Of a DNA stretch of 64,000 nt, positions 37,352-45,510 are shown in pieces. The notes below the pieces were generated by a model. That model saw nothing but the letters and a program-made list of their open reading frames with translations. It had not been told where the DNA came from and did no database searches. The position numbers were made by a program, and so were the translations under genes. Where the stretch lies: the NCBI GenBank assembly GCA_003220495.1, contig QHSP01000016.1, forward strand, positions 1 to 64,000. The letters are read 5' to 3'. Position 1 is the stretch's first letter; every line of letters starts with the position of its first letter. This DNA comes from Candidatus Rokuibacteriota bacterium. GTDB taxonomy: Bacteria > Methylomirabilota > Methylomirabilia > Rokubacteriales > CSP1-6.

Positions 37352-37852
37352 TCAGGCGCGGGCGCGAGGCTCCGCGAGGGCGGCCAGGGTGGCGCGCGCC
37401 CAGGGCTCGTCGAGCGTCGGGGCCGGCGCGTAGCGGACACCGCTCGTGATCCGCATGCCGCCTTCCCACTCCGCCGCGGCGTCCTCGAGCACTTCATCGA
37501 TCTCGAGGAGGAAGTAGCCCAGTCCGTACTCGCCGGCGCCGGCCACGGGCAGGGGGCCGTCGACGGTCCGCAGCTTCACGTAAACCGTCGTGTCCGCCTC
37601 GATCACCAGGAGCGTCGCCACAGCGCGCTCGGTCAGGTTGCGCGCGCTGCGGGTGCGGGCGCCGATCACGAGGCCGACCGTTCGCGTGTCGTAGGCCCGG
37701 ATCTCGAGGTACGAGAGGAGCATCGGGTGGGGCCGCCCGTCCGGGTCGACCGTGACGAACGGCAGCGCGGCTCCGAGCCGCCGGGCGACGTCCCGCTGGG
37801 AGAAGCGTTCGACGAGGGCTTGCGAGAGGGCTCGTCCGAGCGATCGCGTCAT
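37352..37852 (-). CDS. Pyridoxamine 5'-phosphate oxidase-like (split-barrel flavin-binding) protein
   Basis: A 166-residue protein that looks like the split-barrel FMN-binding fold: LGAALPFVTVDPDGRPHPMLLSYLEI, followed by VGLVIGARTRSARNLTERAVATLLVIEAD. Proteins of this type bind FMN, F420 or haem, and the cofactor cannot be told here. I use the ATG at 37852. An in-frame GTG at 37885 would add 11 residues. The stop touches the HtrA gene stop. Assignment rests on overall pattern rather than a strict motif. Confidence 0.6.
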   Translation of the reverse strand: MTRSLGRALSQALVERFSQRDVARRLGAALPFVTVDPDGRPHPMLLSYLEIRAYDTRTVGLVIGARTRSARNLTERAVATLLVIEADTTVYVKLRTVDGPLPVAGAGEYGLGYFLLEIDEVLEDAAAEWEGGMRITSGVRYAPAPTLDEPWARATLAALAEPRARA

Positions 37853-37991
37853 GGCTTCCGCCAGTGTCAAGAGACTGGCAAGCACTTGTCAATCTGCACG
37901 GGCCCCCTCCGTTCAAGTTCGTAATTCTTCGAGTTTCCGCGGTATGGTGTTCGCCTTGCAGCCGAGGTGACGGTGAGGAGAACGATCTCCG

Positions 37992-38552
37992 ATGGGCGCG
38001 AATCTCCTGCTCCTGCTGCTCACCAGCGCACTCCTCTCGACGGCGGCCTGCTCTGCGAGAGCGGAAAACCCGAGCTTGGCGCCTCTCTCGGCCGGCTTGG
38101 TTGCCGCCGCGCGGCCTCGGCCCGTGGCGCCGATGCGCGTTGCGCTGGCGCTCCCGATCGAGTCCGGCGAGGGCGCAGTCGCCAAGGACCAGCTGGGGGC
38201 CGACGAAGCCACGATGCCGGACATCGCCGGGCGGTGGACTGGGGTCTGGAGCGGGTTCGGCGTCATGTCCCGGCGCGTGAGCATGGCTCGAGCGGAGTTC
38301 AGCCAGGCGGGTCGGTGGGGGTGGGGCAAGATCGTGCTGTCGGACACCCTCGCCGCCGACGTTCCGGCGATCGTCACCTATCGCGGGGCGCTGGGCGTGC
38401 CGGTGATGTTCGACGTCTTCCCGACACGCATCGTCATGAAGCACGAGGCCGGCAGCGCCTACCTGTCCGCCGTATTCCGGGTCGACGGCGACCGGATGCT
38501 GGGCACATTGCGCGGCCACGACACGCTCATCCTGCTCTCTCGCGAACGATGA
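37992..38552 (+). CDS. Secreted lipoprotein of unknown function
   Basis: A 186-residue protein with a short leader (LLLLLLTSALLSTAAC) that reads as a lipobox near Cys20. The mature region has no family I recognise. It contains PDIAGRWTGVWSGFG, reminiscent of small beta-barrel or lipocalin-like secreted domains, then FSQAGRWGWGKIVLSD and GTLRGHDTLILL. A TATGGT box at 37943-37948 and GGTGAGGAG upstream could drive and translate it. Its stop overlaps a small open frame. Confidence 0.65.
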   Translation: MGANLLLLLLTSALLSTAACSARAENPSLAPLSAGLVAAARPRPVAPMRVALALPIESGEGAVAKDQLGADEATMPDIAGRWTGVWSGFGVMSRRVSMARAEFSQAGRWGWGKIVLSDTLAADVPAIVTYRGALGVPVMFDVFPTRIVMKHEAGSAYLSAVFRVDGDRMLGTLRGHDTLILLSRER

Positions 38553-38737
38553 GCCGGATGGGCCTCCGTCTCGTTCCCGATCGTGTCGTCGACGACGTCG
38601 AGGATGGGCCGCCGGACCCTGGACCGCCGGACGAACGAGGGGACCAGACCTCACGCCGGGCCGCGCCCGACGACGAAGAGCTCCGTGATCAACCGCCTGC
38701 TTTTGGAGCGACTCCCGCCGCCACGCCCTCGCGGTGA
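38549..38737 (+). CDS. Small acidic, proline-rich open frame (62 residues), doubtful
   Basis: An ATGA overlap with the preceding lipoprotein gene starts a 62-residue frame rich in Asp, Glu and Pro (VVDDVEDGPPDPGPPDERG ... PDDEELRDQPPAFG). It has no recognised domain and its end overlaps the opposing MoeB/ThiF gene by 49 bases. The start arrangement argues for translation; the composition could also be chance in GC-rich DNA. Confidence 0.3.
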   Translation: MSRMGLRLVPDRVVDDVEDGPPDPGPPDERGDQTSRRAAPDDEELRDQPPAFGATPAATPSR

Positions 38738-39915
38738 CCGTCGGGCGACACCGCGCAGGCGCCGCCGGCGCCGTTTCTGTGGATCGCCAGATCCGTGATC
38801 GTCGGCGCGGTACCGCAGAGCGGGCACTTGGGATCGCGGCGCAGCCTGACCTCGCGGAAGCGCATGCCGAGCGCGTCGTAAGTCAGGAGCCGGCCGATCA
38901 GCGGCTCGCCGATGCCGATCAGGAGCTTGACGGCCTCCGTCGCCTGGATCGTTCCAACCACTCCTGGGAGCACGCCCAGGACACCGGCCTCGCTTCAGGA
39001 GGGGACGAGGCCGGGCGGCGGCGGCGTCGGATAGAGGCACCGATAGCAGGGCCCCTGATTCGGCGCGAACACCGTCGCCATGCCCTCGAACTGGAAGATC
39101 GACCCGTGGACGTTGGTCTTGCCCGCCAGGAAGCAGGCGTCGTTCACCAGGTAGCGCGTCTCGAAGTTGTCCGAGCCGTCGACAATCAGGTCGTAGTCGC
39201 GGATGATCTCCATGACGTTGTCGACGGTGATGCGCATCGGCAGCGAGATCACGTTGACGTCGGGATTGAGGGCTTTGAGCGTTCGTGTGCCGGACTCGAC
39301 CTTCGGCTTCCCGATGTCGGCCGTCGTGTGAAGGATCTGCCGTTGAAGATTCGTGATGTCGACGGTGTCGCCGTCCATCAGCCCGAGCGTTCCCACTCCC
39401 GCCGCGGCCAGATAGAAGGCTGTCGGCGAGCCGAGACCTCCGGCGCCGATCAACAGAACCTTGGAGCGAAGGAGCTTCTTCTGACCCTTGTCCCCGACCT
39501 GAGGCAAGAGGAAGTGGCGACTGTAGCGCTGGATCTGGTCCTGGGTCATCGGGACTTCCCGGATCACCGGCATTCCCGATTGCACCCACTTCTGGTACCC
39601 GCCCTGAAGGTTGATGACGGTCGAATATCCCAGGTCCTTCAGTGCCTTGGCCGCGAGCATGGACCGGAGGCCGGTCTGGCAGTAGAGCACGACCGGCGTC
39701 GTCGGGTCGCTGACCGCGGACCCCACCCGGAACTCGAGGAATCCACGGCTGATGTTCGTCGCCGCCTCGAGATGACCGTCGCGGTACTCGTCGGGGTCGC
39801 GCACGTCAATGACGACGACCTTTTCGCCGGCGGCGAGACGTCGAGCGACCTCGGCCGGCCCCTCTTCGGGGACGACCTGCCGCGCCTCAGCGAGCATGTC
39901 CTTCAAGGTTTTCAT
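38689..39915 (-). CDS. Rhodanese-MoeB/ThiF fusion with in-frame TGA at the E1 cysteine: candidate selenoprotein
   Basis: A 408-residue protein if TGA (38995-38997) is read through. Residues 1-115 are a rhodanese domain with active-site Cys79 in CQTGLRS. Residues 120-370 are a MoeB/ThiF E1-like domain: the ATP loop GAGGLGS at 157-163, DGSDNFETRYLVND, and two zinc pairs, Cys290/Cys293 (CYRCLYP) and Cys364/Cys367 (CPLCG). Family members have Cys in LVPSCAEAGVLG; here codon 307 is TGA followed by SEAGVLG in the same frame. That cysteine is the conserved E1 cysteine. A hairpin fitting a bacterial SECIS follows. Such proteins adenylate a ThiS/MoaD-like carrier for sulfur transfer in thiamine, molybdopterin or cysteine-type synthesis. 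A nonsense mutation is the alternative, but no decay is seen downstream. The last 30 residues are unlike the family. Confidence 0.8.
38962..38997 (-). promoter_or_regulatory. Candidate bacterial SECIS element directly after TGA codon 307
   Basis: On the minus strand, 13 bases after the TGA comes TCCTGGG-CGTGCT-CCCAGGA, a perfect 7-bp stem with a 6-base loop (38962-38981). The loop starts 20 bases after the TGA and has G in its first two bases, both matching known bacterial SECIS rules. A lower GGCC/GGTT helix can extend the stem, using G-U pairs and an internal loop. Confidence 0.72.
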
Positions 39916-39928
39916 AGGCTCGATCTCA

Positions 39929-39934
39929 ATATTA
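39929..39934 (-). promoter_or_regulatory. Putative -10 (TAATAT) for the rhodanese-MoeB/ThiF gene
   Basis: On the minus strand GGTAATATTGAG places TAATAT 13 bases before the ATG at 39915. The leader would be about 7 bases. No -35 match is clear. Confidence 0.35.
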
Positions 39935-40002
39935 CCGCCATTCCCGGTCGGTTCAAGGGTGATGCGCCGTCCAGGACCTTCGTCCCGGCCCTACGGCGCT
40001 GC

Positions 40003-40008
40003 TATACT
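40003..40008 (+). promoter_or_regulatory. Putative -10 box (TATACT) for rfbA
   Basis: TATACT ends 11 bases before the rfbA ATG, with no Shine-Dalgarno sequence between. This is another case where the transcript would be nearly leaderless. Confidence 0.4.
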
Positions 40009-40019
40009 CACAGAATTCA

Positions 40020-40904
40020 ATGACGAATTCCATCAAGGGCATCATCCTCGCAGGAGGGTCGGGGACGCGACTCTACCCCTTGACCCATGCCGTAAGCAAG
40101 CAGCTCGTGCCGATCTACAACAAGCCGATGATCTATTACCCGCTATCCACCCTGATGCTCGCGGGGATCACGAAGGTTCTGGTCATCACGACTCCTCAGG
40201 ATCAAGAAGCCTTCCAGCGGCTGCTCGGCGACGGCGGGCATCTCGGGCTCAGGATCGAATACGCCGTCCAGCCCAAACCCGAGGGCCTGGCCCAGGCCTT
40301 CATCATCGGCCGGCGCTTCGTCGGCGCTGACCGGGTGGCCCTGGCGCTCGGCGACAACGTCTTCTACGGCCACGGACTGCCCGAGTACCTCAAGCGCGCT
40401 GCCGACCGCCCGACCGGGGCAACGGTGTTCGCCTACTGGGTACGCGATCCCCAGCGCTACGGCGTCGTCGAGTTCGCCGCCGACGGCCGCGCGGTCGGGC
40501 TGGAGGAAAAGCCGGTCAAGCCGCGCTCGTCGTACGCCGTGACCGGGCTCTACTTCTACGACAACCAGGTGGTGGAGATCGCAGAAGGCCTCAAGCCATC
40601 GGCGCGCGGCGAGCTCGAGATCACCGACGTCAACGCCGCCTATCTCCGGAGTGGACAGCTCCAGGTCGAGAAGCTCGGCCGCGGAATCGCCTGGCTCGAT
40701 ACCGGGACCCACGGGGCGCTCCTCGACGCGTCCAACTTCATCCACACGATCGAAGAGCGGCAGGGGCTGATGGTCGCGTGCGTCGAGGAGATCGCGTTCC
40801 GCATGGGCTACATCACGGAAGACGCCGTGCTTCGTATTGCCCGGCCCATGAAGGACAACTCGTACGGGCAGTATCTGTTGCGCCTGGTCGAATCCGAACC
40901 GTGA
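40020..40904 (+). CDS. rfbA: Glucose-1-phosphate thymidylyltransferase
   Basis: A 294-residue nucleotidyltransferase making dTDP-glucose from glucose 1-phosphate and dTTP, first step of dTDP-sugar synthesis. The nucleotide loop is [42 protein letters not shown] and [17 protein letters not shown] are also canonical, and [13 protein letters not shown] is present. Length is standard for RmlA. It heads a three-gene cluster with an RfbC-like protein and RfbB. Confidence 0.95.
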   Translation: MTNSIKGIILAGGSGTRLYPLTHAVSKQLVPIYNKPMIYYPLSTLMLAGITKVLVITTPQDQEAFQRLLGDGGHLGLRIEYAVQPKPEGLAQAFIIGRRFVGADRVALALGDNVFYGHGLPEYLKRAADRPTGATVFAYWVRDPQRYGVVEFAADGRAVGLEEKPVKPRSSYAVTGLYFYDNQVVEIAEGLKPSARGELEITDVNAAYLRSGQLQVEKLGRGIAWLDTGTHGALLDASNFIHTIEERQGLMVACVEEIAFRMGYITEDAVLRIARPMKDNSYGQYLLRLVESEP

Positions 40905-40917
40905 GATCGGAGCCGCC

Positions 40918-41454
40918 ATGGACTTCACGCCTGCCGCGAAGCGCGCCTTCCAGATCCAGTCGTACGGTCCCGCTCCTTCGATCGAAGGCGTCGAGATCGT
41001 CGAGCTCAAGCGGTTCTCCGACGACGGCGGGAGCATGACCGAGCTGGCGCGCCTGACCGGCGGCAATCCGCAGGCGTTCAAGGGATTCGAGGTGCGCCAG
41101 ATCAACTACAGCGAAGTCGAGCCTGGAGCGATCAAGGCGTTCCACCTCCACCAGCGCCAGACGGACATCTGGTACGTGCCGCCGTCGGACCGGATGCTCG
41201 TCGTCCTGCTCGACGTGCGGCACGGCTCGAAGACCGAGGGAACACGCATGCGTCTCACGCTCGGCGCGGGCGGCTCCCGCATGGTGCGGATCCCGCCCGG
41301 GGTCGCGCACGGCGTGCGGAATCTGTCCTCCGTGCCCGGTCGGATCATCTACTTCACCGACGTCCATTTCTCGCCCGAGCCCACGATGTGCGACGAGGGC
41401 CGGTTGCCGTGGGACTATGCCGGCGCCGAGATCTGGGACGTGACGCGAGGGTAG
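40918..41454 (+). CDS. dTDP-4-dehydrorhamnose 3,5-epimerase-like cupin protein
   Basis: A 178-residue cupin protein in the position of rfbC. The metal/substrate strands read IKAFHLHQRQTDIWYVPP and VRIPPGVAHGVRNLSS, broadly RmlC-like. The usual RmlC GLHYQ motif and the Y.P..E.GI.WND tail are replaced (FHLHQRQ and EGRLPWDYAG). It may act on a different dTDP-4-keto sugar or as a ketoisomerase. GATCGGAG precedes the ATG. Confidence 0.75.
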   Translation: MDFTPAAKRAFQIQSYGPAPSIEGVEIVELKRFSDDGGSMTELARLTGGNPQAFKGFEVRQINYSEVEPGAIKAFHLHQRQTDIWYVPPSDRMLVVLLDVRHGSKTEGTRMRLTLGAGGSRMVRIPPGVAHGVRNLSSVPGRIIYFTDVHFSPEPTMCDEGRLPWDYAGAEIWDVTRG

Positions 41455-41458
41455 GGCG

Positions 41459-42460
41459 GTGAAGCTGCTGGTCACCGGCGGAAGCGGCTTCATCGGCTCC
41501 AACTTCATCCGCCACGTCCTCACGACGCACCCGGACGACCGGATCGTCAACCTCGACAAGCTGACGTACGCGGGGAACCCCGCCAACCTGGCCGACCTCG
41601 AGCACGATCCGCGCTACGCGTTCGTCCAGGGAGATGTCTGCGACGGCAAGATCGTGCGCGACGCGTGCCGTGGGGTCGACGCCATCGTCAATTTTGCCGC
41701 CGAGTCGCACGTCGATCGCTCGCTGATGGAGCCCGACGCGTTTCTCAAGACGGACGTGTTCGGCGTCTTCACCCTGCTCGAGGCGGTGCGCGAGCTGAAG
41801 ATCCCCCGCTTCCTGCACATCAGCACCGACGAGGTGTACGGCTCGGTCGAGCGCGGCTCGTCGCGCGAGAGCGATCCGGTGCGGCCCTCCAACCCGTACT
41901 CGGCGTCCAAGGCTGGCGGCGATCTGCTCGCGCTGGCCTACTGGCACACCCACCGCGTTCCCGTCGTGATCACCCGCTCGTCCAACAACTTCGGGCCCCA
42001 TCAGTACCCCGAGAAGGTCATTCCGCTCTTCGTGACGAACGCCCTCGACGACAAGCCGCTGCCGCTCTACGGCGACGGCCGGAACGTACGGGACTGGCTC
42101 TACGTGCTGGACAACTGCGCGGCCATCGACCTGGTGCTCCGCAAGGGCGCCGATGGGGAGGTCTACAACATCGGCGGCGGCCACGAGGTCGAGAACGTCG
42201 TCCTCACCCGCCAGATCCTCCAGCTCACCGGCAAGCCCGAGAGCCTGATCCAGCCCGTGAAGGATCGCCCCGGTCACGATCGGCGCTACTCGGTCGACTC
42301 GAAGAAAATCCACCAGCTCGGCTGGACGCCCCGTCACCGGTTCGGCGAGGCCCTGCGGGCGACCGTGGAGTGGTATAAAGGCCACGAAGCGTGGTGGCGC
42401 CCGCTCAAGTCGGGGGAGTTCCGCGCGTACTACGCACGACAGTACGGCCCGCGTCTCTAG
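41459..42460 (+). CDS. rfbB: dTDP-glucose 4,6-dehydratase
   Basis: A 333-residue extended short-chain dehydrogenase. The NAD motif is VTGGSGFIGSNFIRHV, STDEVYGSVERG contains the Thr-Asp-Glu catalytic trio, and YSASKAGGD supplies the YxxxK pair. GDGRNVRDWLYVLDNC is also diagnostic. It forms dTDP-4-keto-6-deoxyglucose from the RfbA product. The GTG start follows the epimerase-like gene by 4 bases. No rfbD reductase gene completes the rhamnose pathway in this window. Confidence 0.95.
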   Translation: MKLLVTGGSGFIGSNFIRHVLTTHPDDRIVNLDKLTYAGNPANLADLEHDPRYAFVQGDVCDGKIVRDACRGVDAIVNFAAESHVDRSLMEPDAFLKTDVFGVFTLLEAVRELKIPRFLHISTDEVYGSVERGSSRESDPVRPSNPYSASKAGGDLLALAYWHTHRVPVVITRSSNNFGPHQYPEKVIPLFVTNALDDKPLPLYGDGRNVRDWLYVLDNCAAIDLVLRKGADGEVYNIGGGHEVENVVLTRQILQLTGKPESLIQPVKDRPGHDRRYSVDSKKIHQLGWTPRHRFGEALRATVEWYKGHEAWWRPLKSGEFRAYYARQYGPRL

Positions 42461-42485
42461 TGCGCGCCGCAGGCCGTCGCGGGGC
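42460..42485 (+). repeat. GC-rich hairpin repeat, copy 3 (half copy)
   Basis: It holds the exact 17-mer GCAGGCCGTCGCGGGGC (42469-42485) shared with copies at 24425 and 46705, preceded by the same GTGCGC block with a two-base insertion. The second arm is missing. It ends 25 bases before the next start codon. Confidence 0.55.
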
Positions 42486-42510
42486 GCATCTAAATTGGAG
42501 AGGTTTTTTG

Positions 42511-43524
42511 ATGAAGCGAGTCGTGACCTTGACCTTGGCGAGCCTTCTGCTGATGCCGGCCATCGTCCGGGGCGCGCCGACCTCGGCCCCGGATCGGCGA
42601 CTCAGCCCGGGTGACGTCTCCGCCCTGCCGTCGTTCGTCCAGCGCGTCGAGCCCGCGATCGTCGGCCTGCGCGTGCGCAACGCGGAGAGCGCCGCCTCGT
42701 CGGCGCGGCTGGGGAGCCGTCGCTTCGGCAGCGCCGTGATCTTCGACGCGCGCGGCTATGCGCTCACGGTGAGCTACCTGCTGCTGGACGCGATCGAGGT
42801 CGAGGCGCGCGGCCGTGACGGACGCGCCGTGCCGGCACAGGTGGTCGGCTTCGACCTCGACACCGGCCTCGGCGTCGTGAAGCTCGAGGGCGCCGGACCG
42901 TGGCCCGTCGCAACGCTCGGCGATTCGCGCGCGATCGCCACGGGCGCGCGGACCGGGACCGTCGGCGTCGACGAGGACAACGACCTGGTCCAGGTGACCG
43001 GCACCGTGAACGCCGTCAAGAGATTTTCGGCCTACTGGGAATACATGCTCGACCGGGCGATCATCGTGGCTCCGGCGAGCCCGCAGTGGGGCGGCAGCGC
43101 CGTCGTGAACGATCGTGGCGAGCTGATCGGGATCGCGTCGCTCCGACTCGGCGAGGCCCCGCACGTGAACCTCGCGATCCCCATCGAAAAGTTCGTGCCG
43201 GTGAAGGACGAGCTGATCGAGTCGGGCCGCATCGCGAGCCGCCCGCCGCGCCCGTGGCTCGGCCTCTATACCGTCTCGATGCCCGCCGGCCTCTTCGTCA
43301 GCGAGCTCTCGCCGGTCGGGCCGGCCTCCCGCGCCGGATTCCGGCAGGGCGACCGCATCCTGAAAATCAACGGCGTCGCAATCGCCTCCCAGGAGGAGTT
43401 CTACGAGCAGCTCTGGTCACGGCGCGCCGGCGATCTCATCGAGCTCAGCGTCCAGCGCGACAACCAGGTGCGGACCATCTCGGTGCCCTCGGTCGATCGA
43501 CATCGCCTCTTTCAGGTGCGATAG
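42511..43524 (+). CDS. HtrA-like PDZ protein with degenerate catalytic triad (pseudoprotease)
   Basis: A 337-residue secreted protein with a signal peptide (TLTLASLLLMPAIVRGA). The HtrA barrel is recognisable: FGSAVIFDARGYALTVSYLLLDA, VVGFDLDTGLGVVKL and SPQWGGSAVVNDRGELIGIAS. All three catalytic positions are changed: the His of TNxHVV is Tyr89, the Asp of TDLAVLK is Gly119, and the GNSGGP serine is lost at 192-196. A PDZ domain is intact (GLFVSELSPVGPASRAGFRQGDRILKINGV). It probably binds peptides without cleaving them. GGAGAGG precedes the ATG. Confidence 0.85.
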   Translation: MKRVVTLTLASLLLMPAIVRGAPTSAPDRRLSPGDVSALPSFVQRVEPAIVGLRVRNAESAASSARLGSRRFGSAVIFDARGYALTVSYLLLDAIEVEARGRDGRAVPAQVVGFDLDTGLGVVKLEGAGPWPVATLGDSRAIATGARTGTVGVDEDNDLVQVTGTVNAVKRFSAYWEYMLDRAIIVAPASPQWGGSAVVNDRGELIGIASLRLGEAPHVNLAIPIEKFVPVKDELIESGRIASRPPRPWLGLYTVSMPAGLFVSELSPVGPASRAGFRQGDRILKINGVAIASQEEFYEQLWSRRAGDLIELSVQRDNQVRTISVPSVDRHRLFQVR

Positions 43525-43575
43525 ACCCGGCTCGTCGCGGGCTCGGACCTGAGCGCCCCGACCGCGCGGGTGGGG

Positions 43576-43581
43576 TAGACT
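43576..43581 (+). promoter_or_regulatory. Putative -10 box (TAGACT) for the HD-domain gene
   Basis: TAGACT ends 7 bases before the ATG at 43589. With no room for a leader or Shine-Dalgarno sequence, the transcript would start at the start codon. Confidence 0.4.
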
Positions 43582-43588
43582 CTCTCCG

Positions 43589-44992
43589 ATGAAGGACGCC
43601 GAGGGACCCTATCAGGGGCGCGGCCTCATCGCCGACCCCATCCATCAATACATCCTCTATACGCGCCCGGGCGGTATCCCCGGCGAGGCGACCGAGCAGG
43701 ACCTGATCGACACCTCGTGGATGCAGCGGCTGCGCCGCGTGCCCCAGCTGCAATCGGCGCGCTGGGTGTATCCGGCGGCGGAGCATAGCCGCTTCCAGCA
43801 CTCGCTCGGCGCGATGCACCTGGCCGGGCGACTCGCCCAGCAGCTCTATCCGTCGCTCCGCTCGGTCTTCCCCGACGCGCCGTCGGCGGCCCTGATCGAA
43901 GGGCTCTTGCGTACCGCGGGACTGCTCCACGACATCGGCCACGGCCCGTTCGGCCACTTCTTCGACGACAACTTCCTGGTCGACTACGACCTGACCCACG
44001 AGCTGGTCGGGCAGCGCATCATCCGCGAAGAGCTCGCGGATCTGCTCCGCGGCCTCCGGCGGAGCCCGAGCGGCGCGTTCGACGCCGGCGAGGTCATCGA
44101 CCCGGAGTGGATCTGCTACCTGATGGGGAAGAGCTACACTCAGCCGCTGACGTCGCACCCGCGATGGCTGCCGCACCTGAAGCCGCTGCTCTCCGGTGTC
44201 TTCACTGCCGACAACATGGACTACGTGCTCCGCGATGCTTACATGTGCGGCGTCGCCATCGGGCCGATCGACATCGACCGCATCATCTATTACTCGTTCT
44301 TCTCGGAGAAGGGGCTCACGCTCGACCGCGCCGGCCTGCAGGCCTTCACGATGTTCCTGAACGCCCGCTTCTATCTGTACACGAACGTCTACTACCACCG
44401 CACGACGCGCGGGATCGACCTGCACCTCAAGGAGATCTTCCGCGACACCATGCGGATCGCCTTCCCGTATGACCTCCGCAAAGAGCTGCACCCGTATCTG
44501 CACCTGACCGAGTGGACCTTGCTCGAGGACGTCGGGCGCTGGCACGACGACCAGGATCCCGATCGGCGGCGACTCGGCGCCGAGTGGCGCTACATCCTCG
44601 ATCGGAAGCTCAAGTGGCGGATGTCCAGCGAAGAGGTGCTCGATCAGTTCGAGGCGCGCAAGGGCCAGGGGTTCCTCGACGTCGAGACCGTGAAGAAGCG
44701 GGTGCGCACGTTCCTGCCATCGGCGTTGCGCGACATCCCGTTCGAGATCGACATGGCGCTCCAGGACCCGCGACCGCTGAATCCGCTCAAGATGGGCGAC
44801 CGGCAGATCTACGTGTACGACTCCTCGAAGCGCGTCTCGGAGGAGCCGCTGACCGAGATCTTGAAGTACCTGCCGGGCAAGGTCGCGCAGTGTCGGATCT
44901 TCGCGATGTCGCACGAGCACGACCTCGAGCTGGCGAGGGCGCTCCGGCGTGCGCTGAGCGAGGAGCCGCCCTCCATTTCCACGAACGTCTGA
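43589..44992 (+). CDS. HD-domain phosphohydrolase (dNTPase/SAMHD1-like)
   Basis: A 467-residue HD-superfamily protein. The metal site is built from FQHSLGAMHLAG, LLHDIGHGPFGHFF and ADNMDYVLRDAYMCG, the order seen in bacterial dGTPases and SAMHD1-like triphosphohydrolases. It may hydrolyse dNTPs or other nucleotides. Its stop overlaps the next membrane-protein gene by one base. A role in nucleotide pool control or phage defence is only speculation. Confidence 0.88.
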   Translation: MKDAEGPYQGRGLIADPIHQYILYTRPGGIPGEATEQDLIDTSWMQRLRRVPQLQSARWVYPAAEHSRFQHSLGAMHLAGRLAQQLYPSLRSVFPDAPSAALIEGLLRTAGLLHDIGHGPFGHFFDDNFLVDYDLTHELVGQRIIREELADLLRGLRRSPSGAFDAGEVIDPEWICYLMGKSYTQPLTSHPRWLPHLKPLLSGVFTADNMDYVLRDAYMCGVAIGPIDIDRIIYYSFFSEKGLTLDRAGLQAFTMFLNARFYLYTNVYYHRTTRGIDLHLKEIFRDTMRIAFPYDLRKELHPYLHLTEWTLLEDVGRWHDDQDPDRRRLGAEWRYILDRKLKWRMSSEEVLDQFEARKGQGFLDVETVKKRVRTFLPSALRDIPFEIDMALQDPRPLNPLKMGDRQIYVYDSSKRVSEEPLTEILKYLPGKVAQCRIFAMSHEHDLELARALRRALSEEPPSISTNV

Positions 44993-45498
44993 TGACCGAC
45001 CGACTCTACTGGCCGAGCTGGTTTCTCGCGGCCCTCCTGACCGGGATCGTCGGCGGCTTCATGCTCGGCCACGCGCTCATCCTGGCCCAGTTCCTGAACT
45101 GGCTGCTCCTTTCGGGCGTGCCGGCGCTGAGCCAGGCGTATCCGGCTTTCCGCGGGTCGGCCGGCCGGTCGGGGCTCGACGCGTACTACGCGGTGGCCGG
45201 GCTGCAAGTGATCGGCACCAGCGCGTTCCTGCTCGTGTCGCTCGCGGCCCGGCGACATCGAACCGCGGCGGTCGTGGCCGGTGTCGCCGGCGCGCTCTGG
45301 ATCGCGATTCACTACGGATCGGGTTTCGGGGCGCTCGAGGGCCGCGTGCTCCGGACCGCGGGGCCGGTGTCCCAGGACGTGGCCGGACGGTTCGTCGGCT
45401 GGAACGTGCCGATTCATGTCTGTCACGCGGTGATCCTGGCCGTGGCGCTGGGCGCGCTGCTCTCGGTGCCCCTGGCGGCGCTGCGTCGGAGACGTTGA
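44992..45498 (+). CDS. Four-helix membrane protein, unknown function
   Basis: A 168-residue integral membrane protein with about four hydrophobic stretches (FLAALLTGIVGGFMLGHALILAQF, AYYAVAGLQVIGTSAFLLVSLAA, AAVVAGVAGALWIAIHYGSGF, IPIHVCHAVILAVALGALLSVPLAAL). The arrangement recalls DUF1772-like small membrane proteins, but no catalytic motif is seen. TGATG links it to the HD-domain gene. Confidence 0.7.
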   Translation: MTDRLYWPSWFLAALLTGIVGGFMLGHALILAQFLNWLLLSGVPALSQAYPAFRGSAGRSGLDAYYAVAGLQVIGTSAFLLVSLAARRHRTAAVVAGVAGALWIAIHYGSGFGALEGRVLRTAGPVSQDVAGRFVGWNVPIHVCHAVILAVALGALLSVPLAALRRRR

Positions 45499-45510
45499 GG
45501 AGAGCTCGAG

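Noticed and set aside
37869-37899. Two minus-strand TTGACA hexamers upstream of the flavin-type protein gene
   Set aside because: Neither has a -10 match at correct spacing.
38995-38997. Treating the TGA as a plain stop, giving a 306-residue truncated MoeB/ThiF gene and a separate small downstream gene
   Set aside because: The frame is unbroken, the missing residue is the conserved E1 cysteine, and the second zinc pair is downstream; two independent genes would not explain this.
43589-45498. HD phosphohydrolase plus small membrane protein as an anti-phage pair
   Set aside because: The adjacency alone is weak evidence; no other defence genes are linked, so no system is claimed.
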